A stretch of DNA of 64,000 nt from contig JAFMSR010000027.1 of the NCBI GenBank assembly GCA_022818135.1, positions 654,699-718,698 of the forward strand. Reading direction: 5' to 3'. Of this stretch, positions 34,391 through 47,120 are shown in pieces (the stretch's first letter is position 1; every line of letters begins with the position of its first letter). A program made the position numbers and the translations under genes. The stretch is from Saxidomus purpurata (Eukaryota; Mollusca; Bivalvia; Venerida; Veneridae). A model generated the notes under the pieces. That model had not been told where the DNA came from, ran no database searches, and saw only the letters and a program-made list of their open reading frames with translations.

Positions 34391-35754
34391 GGGGGTCACT
34401 GTTGAAATTTAAAATAACAAGACATTTTGTTGACCCTGTTTTTTATCGAGACTTATATATTGCTAGTTTCCTGGAAAAATAATGATTGGTCAATGACTTT
34501 ACTTTTTCGCAATATTAATGTTTAGTGATACACTATCAGATTAAGGTGCTAAATGCAGAATTAGCTAGAATTTTGGTATTGTAAACGTTTATGTATGTGG
34601 TGTATTTTTCTGAATAGGTATCAATTTTTAATATTTTCTAATGTAGTATGTCATGCTTTAGGATGACAATTTAGAGATAGTGGTATTTCTATCATCATCT
34701 GAATAAATAAAACGTTCCTTAATATTATCCCACCCACTTTAATAAAATTCATTTTTGTCATTTTTTGATAAATGTATATTTTCAAGATAACGGAATAACA
34801 CGTTTTTTAAAAAATGTTGCTTTCAGTTTGATGTACATTTATTTTTTAGAATACATAAATAAAAAATGGGGGTCAATGTGCATATAAGAAAGAAATTCAA
34901 TGAAAACTGACAAAAAATGTGTTTTTAAGATTTCGACGAATCTTAATATATAGAGGATAATTGTTGGTTTCGGTGTAAGATCACGTTATAATTTCACCGA
35001 GTGGGCACCAAAAGTGATATTTTCACGAGTGGCGTAGCCACGAGTGAAAATAACTTTTTTTGGTGTTCACGAGTGAAATTAACGTGATATTACACCGATA
35101 CCAACAATTTTTCTGTTTATTTTATGGTTAAAACTCTACTTTTATTGAGTTTGTTTCTATAAAATATCGAAAATCGCGGGAAACGTCATCAGAAAACATA
35201 GCGCAAATGACGTCATTTTGACGACGTCATCGTCGCATGGTTTCCAGCATTAATTACGCTCGGTATACTTTTTGACGTAAATCCGGGTCAAAGATTGCAA
35301 AAACAGTGAAAAATAAAAATGGTAATCCACTGTTTCAAAACTGTGGATTATCACTTTTATTTCACTGAGAAAACTCTATAATTCACTGGAAAACATAAAA
35401 TAAATGACAGCAAAGGTCTGTAAGAAATAACTATAAATGGAACTTGTTATTTATGTATTTTTATATTCTACCAATTCTCCTTGTAATAAAGTTTGAATTA
35501 AGAAAATATCTTCAACTCTTTTTAGAAATGACTATTTTTGTACCCCTACCCCTATTTTGGCAGATGGCAAATTTGTATATTTAGTCACAAAATGTGAGGT
35601 CAAACTATTTTTTTCTCTAAACTGTGCATTTTTTTCACTGAAATATTCCGATTGTGCGTAAGTTCACTTATTCCAGTTAATTCATCATTTTTGAAATATA
35701 ACAAATGTAAATTTCCGGAAGTGCAAAAATTCAAAATCTCACCAGTGATTCCCC
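34391..35754. mobile_element. TTAA element 4, 1.36 kb
   Basis: TTAA at 34387-34390 and 35755-35758. Imperfect TIRs GGGGGTCACTGTTGAAATTT and, from the right, GGGGAATCACTGGTGAGATT. No coding sequence. It contains a large hairpin at 34962-35110 and a smaller one near 35314-35352 (GGTAATCCAC / GTGGATTATC). Confidence 0.7.
34962..35110. repeat. ~148-bp foldback hairpin
   Basis: TTGGTTTCGGTGTAAGATCACG is answered by CGTGATATTACACCGATACCAA. The core TTTTCACGAGTGGC GTAG CCACGAGTGAAAA is nearly perfect around a 4-base loop. Non-coding. Confidence 0.85.
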
Positions 35755-35758
35755 TTAA

Positions 35759-36339
35759 CAACTTGCCCGCTACAGTTTAAAAACAATGTGTACATCATTT
35801 TTTTCCTACTGATGATTCCTTTTGGCAATACATGAGCGTGGATGATGTTTTTGGTTCCATTGCTTGTTATAGGCTCTTATCTGTGAACAAGTAAGAAATA
35901 ATCCGATTAATACAGGTTTTGTATTTTGACATCAGTTTCTTGGAACATTTTAGACGTTGTTTCCTTTGCTACATAGTTAGCAGATGACGTACCCGCCTAG
36001 AGTAAATATCTCTAAGGTACAAATGCTTCCCCAAACTCGTTTGCATGCTGCCTTCTAATATGCTAGTACTACTGGTTATACTTTTCATCGTCAAGCGGTC
36101 ATCCTGTTTCACGACAGCCTGTACAGCAGCTATATTTGCCTTTGTAACAGAGGTTTCAAGACTCTTGTCAACATTAACATGGGATTAATCTACGGAATTC
36201 CATTTGTTAAATAGTTGCCCGTCTGTAAACATAAAAACTAAGCATTATAATACATCTACTTTTATCAATCTTTTTTTAATATTTCTCTTTTGAATTGTTT
36301 AAAGACAACCCGTTCTTTATCACACTATATAACAATATC
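35759..36339. other. Intron sequence, nothing recognised
   Basis: No gene or bounded repeat seen. Confidence 0.4.
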
Positions 36340-38600
36340 AAAATTCAACACATATTAAGTTAATATAGTCACAGTACATAAACAAAATATGATGTAGATA
36401 TTGTCCATACATTTAATGAACATATCACATCCCCAAAACTTTGTAGATAGTTGTTTTATAAAGTTTTTAAAAAGATGATGTTTTCTGTTTTTATTCTCAA
36501 AATGCGTTTGAGCAACCAATAAATCAAAGTAAAGTGTTTTAGTCGTGTTAAGGAATTTGTGTTGGCTGTAATTCATAAAATACGTTTTATAGATATAATA
36601 ATCTATTAGACTAAGTAGTATATTAGTAATTTGATACTCTATCATATCAATTTTATATCTTATAACTATATTTTCAAGATTTTTTATAGGATTTTGAAAT
36701 ATCACATTTTGTAAAAATATCCGATATCATAAGCAAAAAGTCCGAAAGATAGCTGCAGTCTAAGAAAAGGTTATCATAGCCTTCTACGTTTTTGCAGCGG
36801 AAACATAAAGGACTCGCATTCATTTTCATGGTGAAAAGGTTAAGATTTGTTGTAATGCTATTATATACAAGTTCATACATGTACTTAGATTGTTGAATTT
36901 TATTATCTATTACATTTGTATAATTTTATCTAGAACATAGTAAAATGACTCCTACTTAATGCTATGTCCAAAAACATGTTCCCAATGGTTATACAGACAC
37001 GGGCTTTCACACACTCTTTCTAGAACTTCATTAATCCCATTATTGTTTAGGTCGTTTACTTTAATGAATATCTCAAACTGTGTATTAATATGTGTCTTAC
37101 GCGAATAATTGATTTCAAATTTGTTTTCCATTAGGTTGGTAATACATTATTCATTATGTTTATTTCAGACACCAAGTTTTGCTTGTGATCCATGTTACGA
37201 ACTATTCCATTAACATCAATTTCCCATGTTTCGGATAAAATATCATCGATAAAAATAACTTTACAATCTATCCAGGCGTTGATTATTAAACATTTTACTT
37301 TTTTTTAGTGAAACGACTACCCTAAATTACTTGTTTTATTATTTCCCGGAAGGCTTCAAGTTTTCTTGTGTAAAGGTTTTTTTTATGAAAATCAATCCAT
37401 ATGTCTAGAACTGTTTTTTTTAGAAAGAAGACATAGGTAATTAAGTTACAGGAAGAGATTTGAATGAAACTAGTATCATGTTGAAAATCAAATGATTATT
37501 TCAATATTGATTAAAAAAAGATAGTATTGCTGTCCAATTTGCGTTGTCCGTTGTAAAAAGATTTTTAACCCATTTTATCTTCATTGTTTTTAAAATTATG
37601 TTTATATCTATCATATCAAGACCGCTATCGAATCTATGTTTTATGGTTATTTGACGTTTTATTTTGTCCGTTTTCCAATTCCAAAGAAATTTGAAAAATA
37701 AAGAATTGATTTGACCGTTTTAGTTTTGTTTAGTTTAAGAACATTATGTATTCCAAATTCTTCAATAATTCCTATCGAAATGGGAACTTCTTTCAGAGAA
37801 AGAGTGGTATCATTGGCCGGTTGAATTATGTTTAAGAGCTTCGCCTTAACCGACTGCATCTACCTCACCTAATATCACATGTTATCAAAAGATAGTAGTC
37901 TAATACTCTCTATTGATCCGCTTATATAAAGACTCTTTAAAACCAAATGTACCCAAAACATTCAGCATAAAATCTCATCCAACAGTATAAAATGCATTTT
38001 TGAAGTCTAGAAATAGAATTGTACCATCTAAATCGAGAAGATCTGAGTATTCTATTATGTTTTGAAATTGACGTATATTGTAACCGATATACCTTTCTGT
38101 TACATATCCTTCAAAACTTATTATTTATGGGAATACACTTTGTAATATTTTAACTAAAACTCTCTATGTTAATTTATAGTCTATATTTAACAAGGAAATA
38201 GGTCTCCAGTTTTCGATATTTTCAGGATTAGCTCTTTTATAAGTCAAAGATAAAACGCTTTGTTTGAGAGTTCGGGACATTCACCTTTAGTTTATCCTTC
38301 ATTTAAAGACTCGACACCAGTGGTCTTATTACATGTAGTTGCCATAATTTCAATGATTTTCACCGTTAAGCCGTCAAAGCCAGGGCTTTTATTGAGTTTC
38401 ATATCGTTAATAGCTTAATAAAATTCTTCATATGTAAACAGAACTTTACACTTATTTGAAAGCTCGCTTTCTAATGCATTTTCTAAATCAATTAAGTTGA
38501 GAAAGGTTTCTGTATGTAAGATGTTTTCATCAGAGCTATATAACTGCCTTTAAAATTGTACTTCCTGATTTAACATTTATTTTCTGTCTGTTATTCGTTT
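36340..38600 (-). pseudogene. Decayed Tx1/L1-like LINE ORF2 (RT to C-terminus)
   Basis: On the minus strand, from ~38600 down: QLYSSDENILHTETFLN, EEFY.AINDMKLNKSPGFDGLT (the KSPGxDGL motif, ~38330-38430), ENIENWRPISLLNIDYK (~38190-38240), TILFLDFKNAFYTV (first catalytic Asp block, ~37985-38030). The end shows a zinc-like CFRCKNVEGYDNLFLDC (~36765-36815) and QHKFLNTTKTLYFDLLV (~36530). Many stops and frameshifts. The endonuclease is absent (5' truncation). The wording of the RT blocks is that of the L1/Tx1 group. Confidence 0.8.
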
Positions 38601-40309
38601 GTTATTGATGACTAAAAATGTATTAATTTCAATTTATTACTTTGACATCTCGATTAAATTCACAACGAGAACCAGTTGAAATGATTAAAATGTTAGACTC
38701 TCATTAAAACTCATTACTTTATACTTTTAACGTTCATTTTCCCCTAATTATCTTATAGCTATCAGATTCCCTTACGTAAATTTGAGAAACAGTCTTGATC
38801 CAGACGTTTATTTCTTTTCACTTTGACATTTGTGCAAGTCTTACATATTCACTTGCAATTTAACAACACACTTTGTATGAGGTATTTGTTTAACTTATAT
38901 TGAAAACATCGACAAATACTATTGCAATAATAAGGAAAAGTAAATGGTGAAAATGTGTTTTAAAGAAGAAATAGTGTATCGAACATGTATACACTTAACT
39001 AATCTATTCACTGCTTAATAGAATAATTTTGTGATTTATGATAAATGAGTGCGAGGGAAAGTTATTTCTCAAAATGTCATTCAAATTTACTCATTCATTT
39101 TATAGTTCAATATACACAAACATGAACAAAAAAGTACATTGAAATATATATCAGTTTTATAAACAAAATTATGAGTACAATACTTTAATAAGTAAGTATG
39201 TGATCATGCTAATATTCTGAATAGTTTTAAAAATTGAGTTCAGAAATATGCTCGTATTAAAAAAATAATAACTTTTCATTTTCTAGGGTACAGGTCTATG
39301 CCAATATTCACAGACAAAATCATCTATATTTAGGAAAGGGTCGTGTATTTTCAAAAAAAGAAAGTCAGGACAAATAAAGTATTTAGACACAGAACGAAGT
39401 GCTTGCAATTTTTCATTTGACAAACAAAAAGGCAGCTTACGATACTGTTACCTACGCAACGCTTCTCGTAATTCATGTGAGGATTGGGAGACGAATGCTC
39501 GATCTTGCTGGACATTAAATCACCCATTGAGCGCCTGCGAAAAACAATTAGCAAAAAGGTTAACACTCTAACTATATCATTTCTTACTTTAGGAAGGCGA
39601 ATCAGGGAACAAAGTTAAATAATAATTCACTATGTATAGGTAAGTGTTAATGTAGCTGTATTTACGAAACAAAATTGGTCAGGTGCTGCGCATACCGACC
39701 GACCGACCGACCAATTTATAGTAGTAAATGTATCAAAATGAACATTTACCCTACTTTGTGATTAAAATTATTTTTGTAAATCAGCATTGTTCCTCTATTT
39801 ACTGACTCAGATTATAATTGTTGATTAACCCAAATTGAAATGCAGCGAATACATTGGTGCGATTGGATAAAAAAAATACCAACACTAAATTGCTTTCAGT
39901 TGTTTGATCATTAATATTACGGATTATAACCATCGATTCGTTTCATCTTGAATAAGTCTTTAAATTGATTAATCTAAGTTCTAAGAACATGTTTGCAAGG
40001 AAAAAAATTAAAAAAACATCAGAGTAATATGCTCTCGTACGTAATATTGTAAAACCGGTACCCGTTTCGTAGGGTTGTTACTCGGTTCTTTTTTGGCACT
40101 CTTTTAGGTGGATTTTTGATGTCAATTTGAAATTTAAGAATAAGAAACGCAGCAATGTTCGACACCGCGTACTATCATGAGAAACACCTCAAATATGTAT
40201 TCGCTTGATGTTCAGTTCACTGATGACTGCGTTTTTTAACAGCAAAATTGTGGACCTCCGCAAAGTCTACAATAAATGAGACAATGATCGGAAATATAGC
40301 GGCACTAAG
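38601..40309. other. Intron sequence with a short (GACC)n run
   Basis: No gene recognised. A short tetranucleotide repeat (about four CCGA/GACC units) lies near 39696-39713. Confidence 0.5.
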
Positions 40310-40536
40310 TTCTGAGTTTCCGGCTGATCACGGTAACTGATGAAATCCGAATGTACGAGGGGCATCCAAAAGCTATTGAGACTTTGCTCTCATTAAAAGG
40401 TTGCTGGGATTATAACAATAAACACTACAATAATATATTTTCATCTTTCATGCACCAGCTCAGTAACAATCATGATAATTGTAAATATGATATTGAAAAT
40501 GGTGCAATCTGGTGGTTTGATACTTACTCGAGTCCG
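40310..40536 (+). CDS. NXPE-family protein, putative middle exon
   Basis: Open frame containing SLKGCWDYNNKHYNN, then HDNCKYDIENGAIWWFDTYS, ending at a strong donor CCG|GTAAGC. The spacing Cys...Cys...WWF resembles the CNF...PWFC segment between the two NXPE domains, so I assign it to this gene. The start is uncertain: candidate acceptors give 40310, 40317 or 40360, of which only 40360 is in phase with the previous exon. The donor leaves phase 0, but the next exon needs phase 2. A small exon may be missing, or this exon may be damaged or wrongly assigned. Confidence 0.45.
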
Positions 40537-41394
40537 GTAAGCAAACGTGTTCCTGGTTTTTCTCACCTCTCATTTCACATTTGCTTCAAATTTGACATCG
40601 TCGGTGCAAAATGAAACAAATCGTTCGCAGATACTTGTGCTGCGTATTTCAAAGGTTTTTATGTGGCCAATGTACTTTTTATGGATGACTTTAAATTTTC
40701 AATATGCATTGTTGTTTTTGTAAACGCTGCAGATGTATAAACTCTGATTTTCAAATGTTCTACAAATATGACGAGTAAGCTCCCATAGCGTTACGCTCGC
40801 GTTGTTGACCTTTATATTATATGTGAAACAGTGATGGGATATTTTCTGAATGGTTATTTATTTTATTCAACAAAATAATGTATGAATAGAAAACAAAAAT
40901 GTTTTAGATAAGAAATATGCATATAAAAGATTAACATAAAACTGAACCAGTGCTGCGTATTCAATTAGATAATTGAGCGTATCAAAAATTAAAGCTCGTT
41001 CAATGTTCAGAATCAGCAGATGTCTCAATTCAAATGACATTAACAGTTCGTTCATTTATCTGTTTTTGATACATTTAAGTAAAAATCAAATTATATTTGA
41101 AAAGCTCATGTGCATATGTACTCTCTATCTATAAATATGATAATACCTAAATATATTAACTGATTTTTGAGTAGTAAGTCTGCATCATTAACTCTATGTT
41201 ATATTGGATATTGTCATAACCTTCGAAATTCGTTGTCTCATTTCAAACTGTTTATCAAAATAAAAACATAAAATCGAAAATCAATCAGACGATTCAATTC
41301 ACGATCAAATACTAATACTAGTCGTCTTTATATTTAAGTAAACAATTAAGCATACTATGACCTTAGTGCCTTGCCTTTAATTATATCGTTTTAG

Positions 41395-41573
41395 AATACA
41401 ATTTGTCATTGGTGGTAACCTCAATGTTACGGTCATATCTGTGGATAAACGGAAGCGTATTGTGGATATTCCAAGTGTTCCTTGTACAAGCTACAATACA
41501 AGAGAATTGTGGTTAAGGAATGAGCCAACTGGGTTTTTCTATGAAGGAGTATGGCTACTTCGCCATTGTCGAG
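41395..41573 (+). CDS. NXPE-family protein, pre-esterase exon
   Basis: Acceptor CGTTTTAG, donor CGAG|GTAACA. It encodes IQFVIGGNLNVTVISVDKRK, then VDIPSVPCTSYNTRELW, then the family pattern GFFYEGVWLLRHCRG (GYF..G.W...C). The exon ends in phase 1, which matches the next exon exactly. One unpaired base at its start calls for phase 2 upstream. Confidence 0.75.
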
Positions 41574-42487
41574 GTAACATAAATTCGATACCTAACTTTG
41601 ACTGTGTCGGTAAGGGATACTGTTCATCACAGTTTTTATTTTTGCAAGTCTTTAATGACGTTTTTCTTCATTTATATCATACGGACTCAACAGTTGTATT
41701 TACCACTTTACTCGAAGCAGCAATTATGTAGCAAAAGAAATGCTGAAATGTTCTCGTTAACTGTATTCGTTTAGTATTTTCTTACTACTTAAGGTTTAGG
41801 TGTAGTATATGTCTATTACGTTATAATGCTACATCGTTTAGGTTAAAAATTATTAATATTATATATCTACATTATATTCATTTTTACTCAAAGGAAATAA
41901 AACGCAACATCCTAAATAGCTCAAACAAATTAATACGTTTCCTCTTGAATCATTACCACGAGTTTCTTGCATCGCTTATTTCATTCTAGGTTTTGTTATT
42001 GTCCAATGACATATTCAAATATCGCTTTCACAAAAGTACTGAACTGTTCTGTAGTTTAAACAAAATACGCCTGTACCAAAAATTAACCTACTAATACCTT
42101 ATCTTTAAAAAAGCCAACAAAACATTGTCAAACAGTCATTTTAATTGTACATCATTCTACATTATTGACATTATGCGGAACAATGTCGGCAGGGGTCCGG
42201 TCTCCGCGCTTTTGTAACAAGAACATAAGCAAAAAATGGAGGTCAACAGTGGATGCGTTTAACATACAATGTCTGTGCTATCAAACTTGGAAGTAACACT
42301 TTTCTTAAAGCTATCGTTTCTATAAAATACTTCAAGAATACTGAGCTATTTCGCTGTCTCCTTTGTCCTGATGATTTGTTGACACTGCTGACTGCCGAAA
42401 ATTATGTATAAGTAAATTTCTGTGATATTGGGAGAACATCGAGTATTAATATTTTGCATTATAGGTTACAAATACTTTCTTATTCAG

Positions 42488-43203
42488 GAGGAAATACTAG
42501 TTTTGGAAAATGCCTACAGAACAAAACAATCCTTTTCCAAGGCGATTCGACACTGCATCACTGGCGAAAATTCATTCTGAAAAATTTTACTCTTAGCTGT
42601 GATATTCTAGAGAAAGGATCGACGCCTATATTTGAATATCAGGACTGGCACAATACAGAAAAATGTTACTCTAAAGAGTACAACTTTACATTTATCTGGG
42701 TGCCACCAAATGGTTTTCCAAGGAAAAATATATTCGAATTTTACTACAAGAAACTAATCTGTAAATTAGATACAGTTGACAAACGTTACAAATTAATCGT
42801 AGTTGTTACTGTTTTTTTACATGGTCAAATGTTAGAGTTCGGTTTGTTTAAAACACATATGGCGGCAATTAGACAACAATTTGACGACATACTAAAGAAG
42901 TTTGTGTCTGCAAAGCTTTTTGTGAAATTGCCTCATACTCATCGTCCGTTTGAGCTTGATCTATTACAAACTGACACAATGATTGCAAGCTCAGACTACG
43001 TAGGATATATTTTTTATTGTATTATAAACGATGTTTTTAAAGGAATGTATGACAAAATTATTGTGCTTGACAATAGAGATGCAACAATTGCGATAAAAAA
43101 TAAACCTTCACATCCAGGAACAACTGTTATCGCAGGAATGGTTAAACAGCTTATGAACTATATATGCTTTATTCCAAATGATATGGAACATATATCAAGA
43201 TAA
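42488..43203 (+). CDS. NXPE-family protein, PC-esterase terminal exon
   Basis: A good acceptor (ACTTTCTTATTCAG) and phase 1 join give HCRG+GNTSFGKCLQNKTI. The 238-codon terminal exon then shows the esterase nucleophile motif LFQGDSTLHHW (GDS at 42541-42549), IFEYQDWHNTEKCYS, FTFIWVPPNGF, LIVVVTVFLHG, and the C-terminal block DNRDATIAIKNKPSHPG with the conserved His. It ends MEHISR and TAA at 43201-43203. PC-esterase (GDSL-like) domains are predicted to act on acylated glycans; the substrate for animal NXPE proteins is not settled. The frame is intact with both catalytic blocks. Confidence 0.85.
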
Positions 43204-43375
43204 AACTTAGTTTGTGAACACACCGATATCAGTGTCTAGTGCGTTATAAAATGATAGCACTTATAAAACAATAGCTTCAATTCAACACAGCCAGCACTTT
43301 ATTTTTGTGCAATATGTATGCATACTTGAATAAATCGTATTTCTTAGAGTTTTGACGCAATAACAAAATAACTAT

Positions 43376-45314
43376 CACTGCGGATGAACGACCACCGAAT
43401 ATTGGCTCTAAATTGAGCACAGATAATTAGTTTTCGCGAGGAGCATGTTGCAATTGTGGTAAGTTAAAATCCGATTCTTACTCTAATACATATAATTTTG
43501 TGTTTATTTGTGTGTTTTTGGATACTTAAATGACTTTTCCAGTCTAGTGTATTCCCGATCTGTAAATGATGTAGGTTGATACGTTAAGATACCACAAAAA
43601 AGATGGCCTGCTCACTTGAAAATTTCTACCGTTGGTAACGTTTTCCGTTTTATTTGCTAAATGTGCTTAGATGTGAATAACCTGAGTCGAACGATTTATT
43701 TGCGAATGTACAAGGCAAAAGTGTTCAAAATTGTATCAACAAACGTTATTTCTGGGCCAAAATATTGATAAAAATATAACTTGAGTTAGTGTACTGAGTA
43801 TTGTTTATTTTGCTTGTTGGGCATTAAAATGACTAATCGAAATATTCTGCTGCTATTATAAGCGTTTTCCTAGCTCATTTAAGCACGAAGTGCCCAAGGT
43901 GAGTTATTACAATTGCCTGGTGTACATCGACTGTCTGTCTGCCTGTCTGTCATCTGCCTGGCGTCTGCTTCTAATACTAGATTACTGGGTCAAATCATGG
44001 AAATATCTTGTGTATGCAATAGAGGTTGCATTTTTCATTGGATCTTCATGAACTTGGTCAGTATGATTGCTTTTATGAAATATAAGTCGAGTTCGAATAT
44101 GGATCATCTGGGGTAAAAAGCTATGAAACGGGGTCAAATCACAGAAAAACCTTGTGTATGCAATAGAGGTTGTATGTTTCATTGGATCTTCACGACACTT
44201 GGCCATAATGATTGCCTTGTTCATCTGGGATTAAAACTGGTCTAGGTTGAGTTTGAAAACCAAAAACAAGATCACGGGGTCAAATCATAGAATTACCTTG
44301 TTCATGCCATTTTCTTTTGATGTTCATGAAACATGGTAAGTGTGATTTACCTGATGGAATTTAGGTTGAGTTCCAATATAGGTAATCCGGGGTCAATATT
44401 AGGTCACTCAGCTACAAGTCTCGTGTATGCCATACAGGTGACATTAAAAACCAAACAATCATGTTAATTGATAAGAAGTTTACCTTGTCAAGGTCAAAGA
44501 GAATGTTTGTGTTTATGATATATAGTTTAGGGCTGAAGTTTGGTAACATATTGTCATAAGTAGGTCTCAGGTGAGACTTGTAAACTTACTAGTAATGAAG
44601 ATATTTTTATAGCAAATGTGGCAGAGAGTTCAGCAATTTTCATTACCAAGAACAAAACACCACATTTTATGTATTTTACAACTTATAAGTATTTTAGACC
44701 AATGTTTACTAGTTGTAGATAACTTTAAAAGTCACTTCATGTCTGACTCATTGAACAGGCAGTTAAGTAATGCACAGTACATGCATTTACATGCGATATA
44801 AATGTTTATTTGGTGAAACTTCTTAAATGCAATACTCAGTACAGTGATTCGCACATTCCGTCAATACTCAGTACACCTTTTACCAACACCCAGTACAGTA
44901 ATTGATATGTTTCAGGACCCGTATCTTCGCTACACTTTCATGAAACTTGATGAAATTTGGAGAATTTATATGTTGCCTTTGGGCAAATGAATCGCTTCAT
45001 TCAGATTATCCACATAATTATTAATGATTTCCCAAATATAACGGCAGAATTTGTCAACGGTCAAGATTTTTCGAGTGGGCAGGCCCAACTGTATTGAATA
45101 TCTTCAACATTTCAACGTATATCTGTTGCATCTCGAGAATACGTTCGGCTTGGATAGTCATTAAAGTTTCTCAAAACACATAAATTACCACAAAAAATAT
45201 GCATCAGAGTGAAAATTGGGTTTTTACTTACCCCAGTTGTTACACGTTCCTCGCGAAAACTAATTATCTGTGCTCAATTTAGAGCCAATATCCGGTGGTC
45301 GTTCATCCGCAGTG
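43376..45314. mobile_element. 1.9-kb inverted-repeat element with 5-bp target duplication
   Basis: Termini CACTGCGGATGAACGACCAC and its complement form arms of about 75 bp (43376-43450, 45240-45314). Direct flanking repeats ACTAT lie at 43371-43375 and 45315-45319. The interior carries about four diverged tandem units (43985-44500). No transposase, so non-autonomous. The superfamily is not decided. Confidence 0.82.
43985..44500 (+). repeat. Tandem ~115-145-bp units inside the element
   Basis: GGGTCAAATCA(T/C)(A/G)GAA recurs at about 43988, 44130 and 44277, and GGGGTCAATATTAGG at about 44390. Each is followed by TTGTGTATGCAATAGAGGTTG- and TTCATG(A)AAC(A/T)TGGT-like blocks. Resembles tandem cores common in bivalve repeats (pearl/Helentron-associated); that assignment is from general knowledge, not a search. 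Confidence 0.65.
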
Positions 45315-45410
45315 ACTATGTTCAGTAACTTTTATGTGTTACTGGTTCTATACATTATAAAGATGGGTATAAAATTAATTGTCTGGTACTGGATGCCTTC
45401 AAAACATATA

Positions 45411-46250
45411 CAGTAAACTCCGTATATATCGACTCCGGATATAACGTAACTTCGGATATAACGAATAGTTTTTTAGCCCGATTTTTACCCTTCTTTGTTT
45501 AATGTAAAAATATACGGTTATTTCGTACTCTGGTTATAAGGAAACTTCGGATGTAAGGAACAATATTTTCTTGCCTTATAATGCAAAATGTAAAGTCATC
45601 GTATATATCGAACTGCAAATATATTATGTTCCGAAAAGTAAAAAAAAGAAATCTGTTGATTTTTCATTTTTCTTTTGCAGTCTACATTTATTTTTTTATA
45701 GCGCACTTGTAGATATTATTCATAAAGGTATATTATCACAAATGTGTAACGTTTTGGTAAACTAGTTAAATGAGAGTACAAACATAATTGCTAAGTACGA
45801 TATTCAAGTGATAATTTTTTACGTAAATAATTTTGAGCGTTTCTGACATGCAGACCGGATGAAATCCCATTTTGGGAAAAAATACCTTGTTAAATATTTC
45901 AAGTTATTGCAAGTAAGTGAAAATCAGCTTTCTTCAATTGTGTTTGTTTAAGTATTGCCAATGAAAACATGGACTGTCCTTTTAATGTTTTATTAATCCT
46001 TGAAATTATTTTACATAGATTTACGGGTATAGAAAATGATAACATATATAGATCTTTATAACTCTTCAAAAGGAGGTAGGAAAATCAAAAGTTGATGGTT
46101 CGGATTTTATTACATTTGACTATAAAAATACTTGATCGATATATATTTCAGTTCGATATGTAAACATCGTATATAAGGAACTTGTTCGATATACGGATAT
46201 AAGGAACATTTGATAGGTCACGAGGAGTTCTTTATAAGCGGAGTTTACTG
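45411..46250 (+). mobile_element. pogo/Tigger-like MITE, copy 2 (complete)
   Basis: 840 bp bounded by CAGTAAACTCCG and CGGAGTTTACTG, with TA on both sides (45409-45410, 46251-46252). Similar to 3100-3877. Interior rich in TTCGGATATAA/TATAAGGAAC words, with no transposase. Confidence 0.85.
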
Positions 46251-46293
46251 TAAATTATTTGTTTTGAAACTTTATAATTGTTTCTTAATATGT

Positions 46294-46467
46294 ATAAAAT
46301 TATTCACGATTCCCACTGTTGCTATACTCCAGTCGCATTTTATTTTGTCCTTTTAAGTCTTTAACATGTTTATTTCGTGAATTCGTGTCATATATAGTAT
46401 TTAAGCAACTGATTAAATTTTATTAGTATTTGATACCACCAGCTGTTAATAATCTACATCAGCTTTT
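46294..46467 (+). repeat. A1 repeat of Ngaro-like element 2
   Basis: Matches 51758-51981 from ATAAAATTATTCAC to ACATSAGCTTTT, but lacks about 50 bp present in A2 (region TTATGCAGTTGTACTC). Confidence 0.85.
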
Positions 46468-46473
46468 TTTATT

Positions 46474-47120
46474 ATGTCGCAGGAAAATTCACCACGAGGT
46501 AGATATTCTACACGTGAAGACTTTGTAGACGAGCTGAAGGGATACTTTGATAGCAAATTTCATGACCTTCAACTGAGTGGACGGCTGATATTGCAGTTAA
46601 AAAGGTAAAAAGAGATTCATTATTATCGTTCAAGAACATTTCTAACAAGAAACAGTTTGAGTTTAACTCTTCAATATTAGACATTGTCGACAACATAGAA
46701 ACCGCAGTTGGTTACAGAGAGGCTAGTAAAGCTCTCGAATTTGTTGAAGAGGCCAGAAGAGTTATTAAGCACAGAACTAAACTAATTAAGGATTGCTGAT
46801 AGTTCTGAAACGGGACGGGCTACCATCAACGAGTATGAGCTTTTGGAAATTGCCTCTGACTCTGAGGACGACAAGAGGATTCGTCGTGCAGAAGAGCGCG
46901 CTAGGATAAAAGCAGAGTAAACAGCTAACATTTTCGATGTTCAGTCTCGTTCTTTTCGCAACAGCAGGGTCCCTAAAGCAATGGAAGGACGACGTGTAGA
47001 CCGCTGCGATGTCATCTGATACAAGTGTGGTCAAGAAGACCTCAACACAGTGGAGTTGTTAAACCGACAGCGACAGTATCAAAGCCTCCAGCTAACGACG
47101 CATAGGAAACCCAAAACAAG
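46474..47120 (+). pseudogene. Ngaro-like gag remnant
   Basis: Begins MSQENSPRGRYSTREDFVDE at 46474, just after A1. With shifts it continues KFHDLQLSG, then SNKKQFEFNSSILDIV, EASKALEFVEEARRVI, IADSSE and ASDSEDDKRIRRAEERARI, which parallels the gag of element 1 (IADSSE..., SDSEDEKKISRAE). A stop follows near 46918. Beyond it, YKCGQED near 47015 may be a ruined zinc knuckle. Confidence 0.75.

Noticed and set aside
39351..39566. 71-codon minus frame with a Ser-Pro-Asn stretch
   Set aside because: No recognisable domain, no splice context, hydrophobic low-complexity end.
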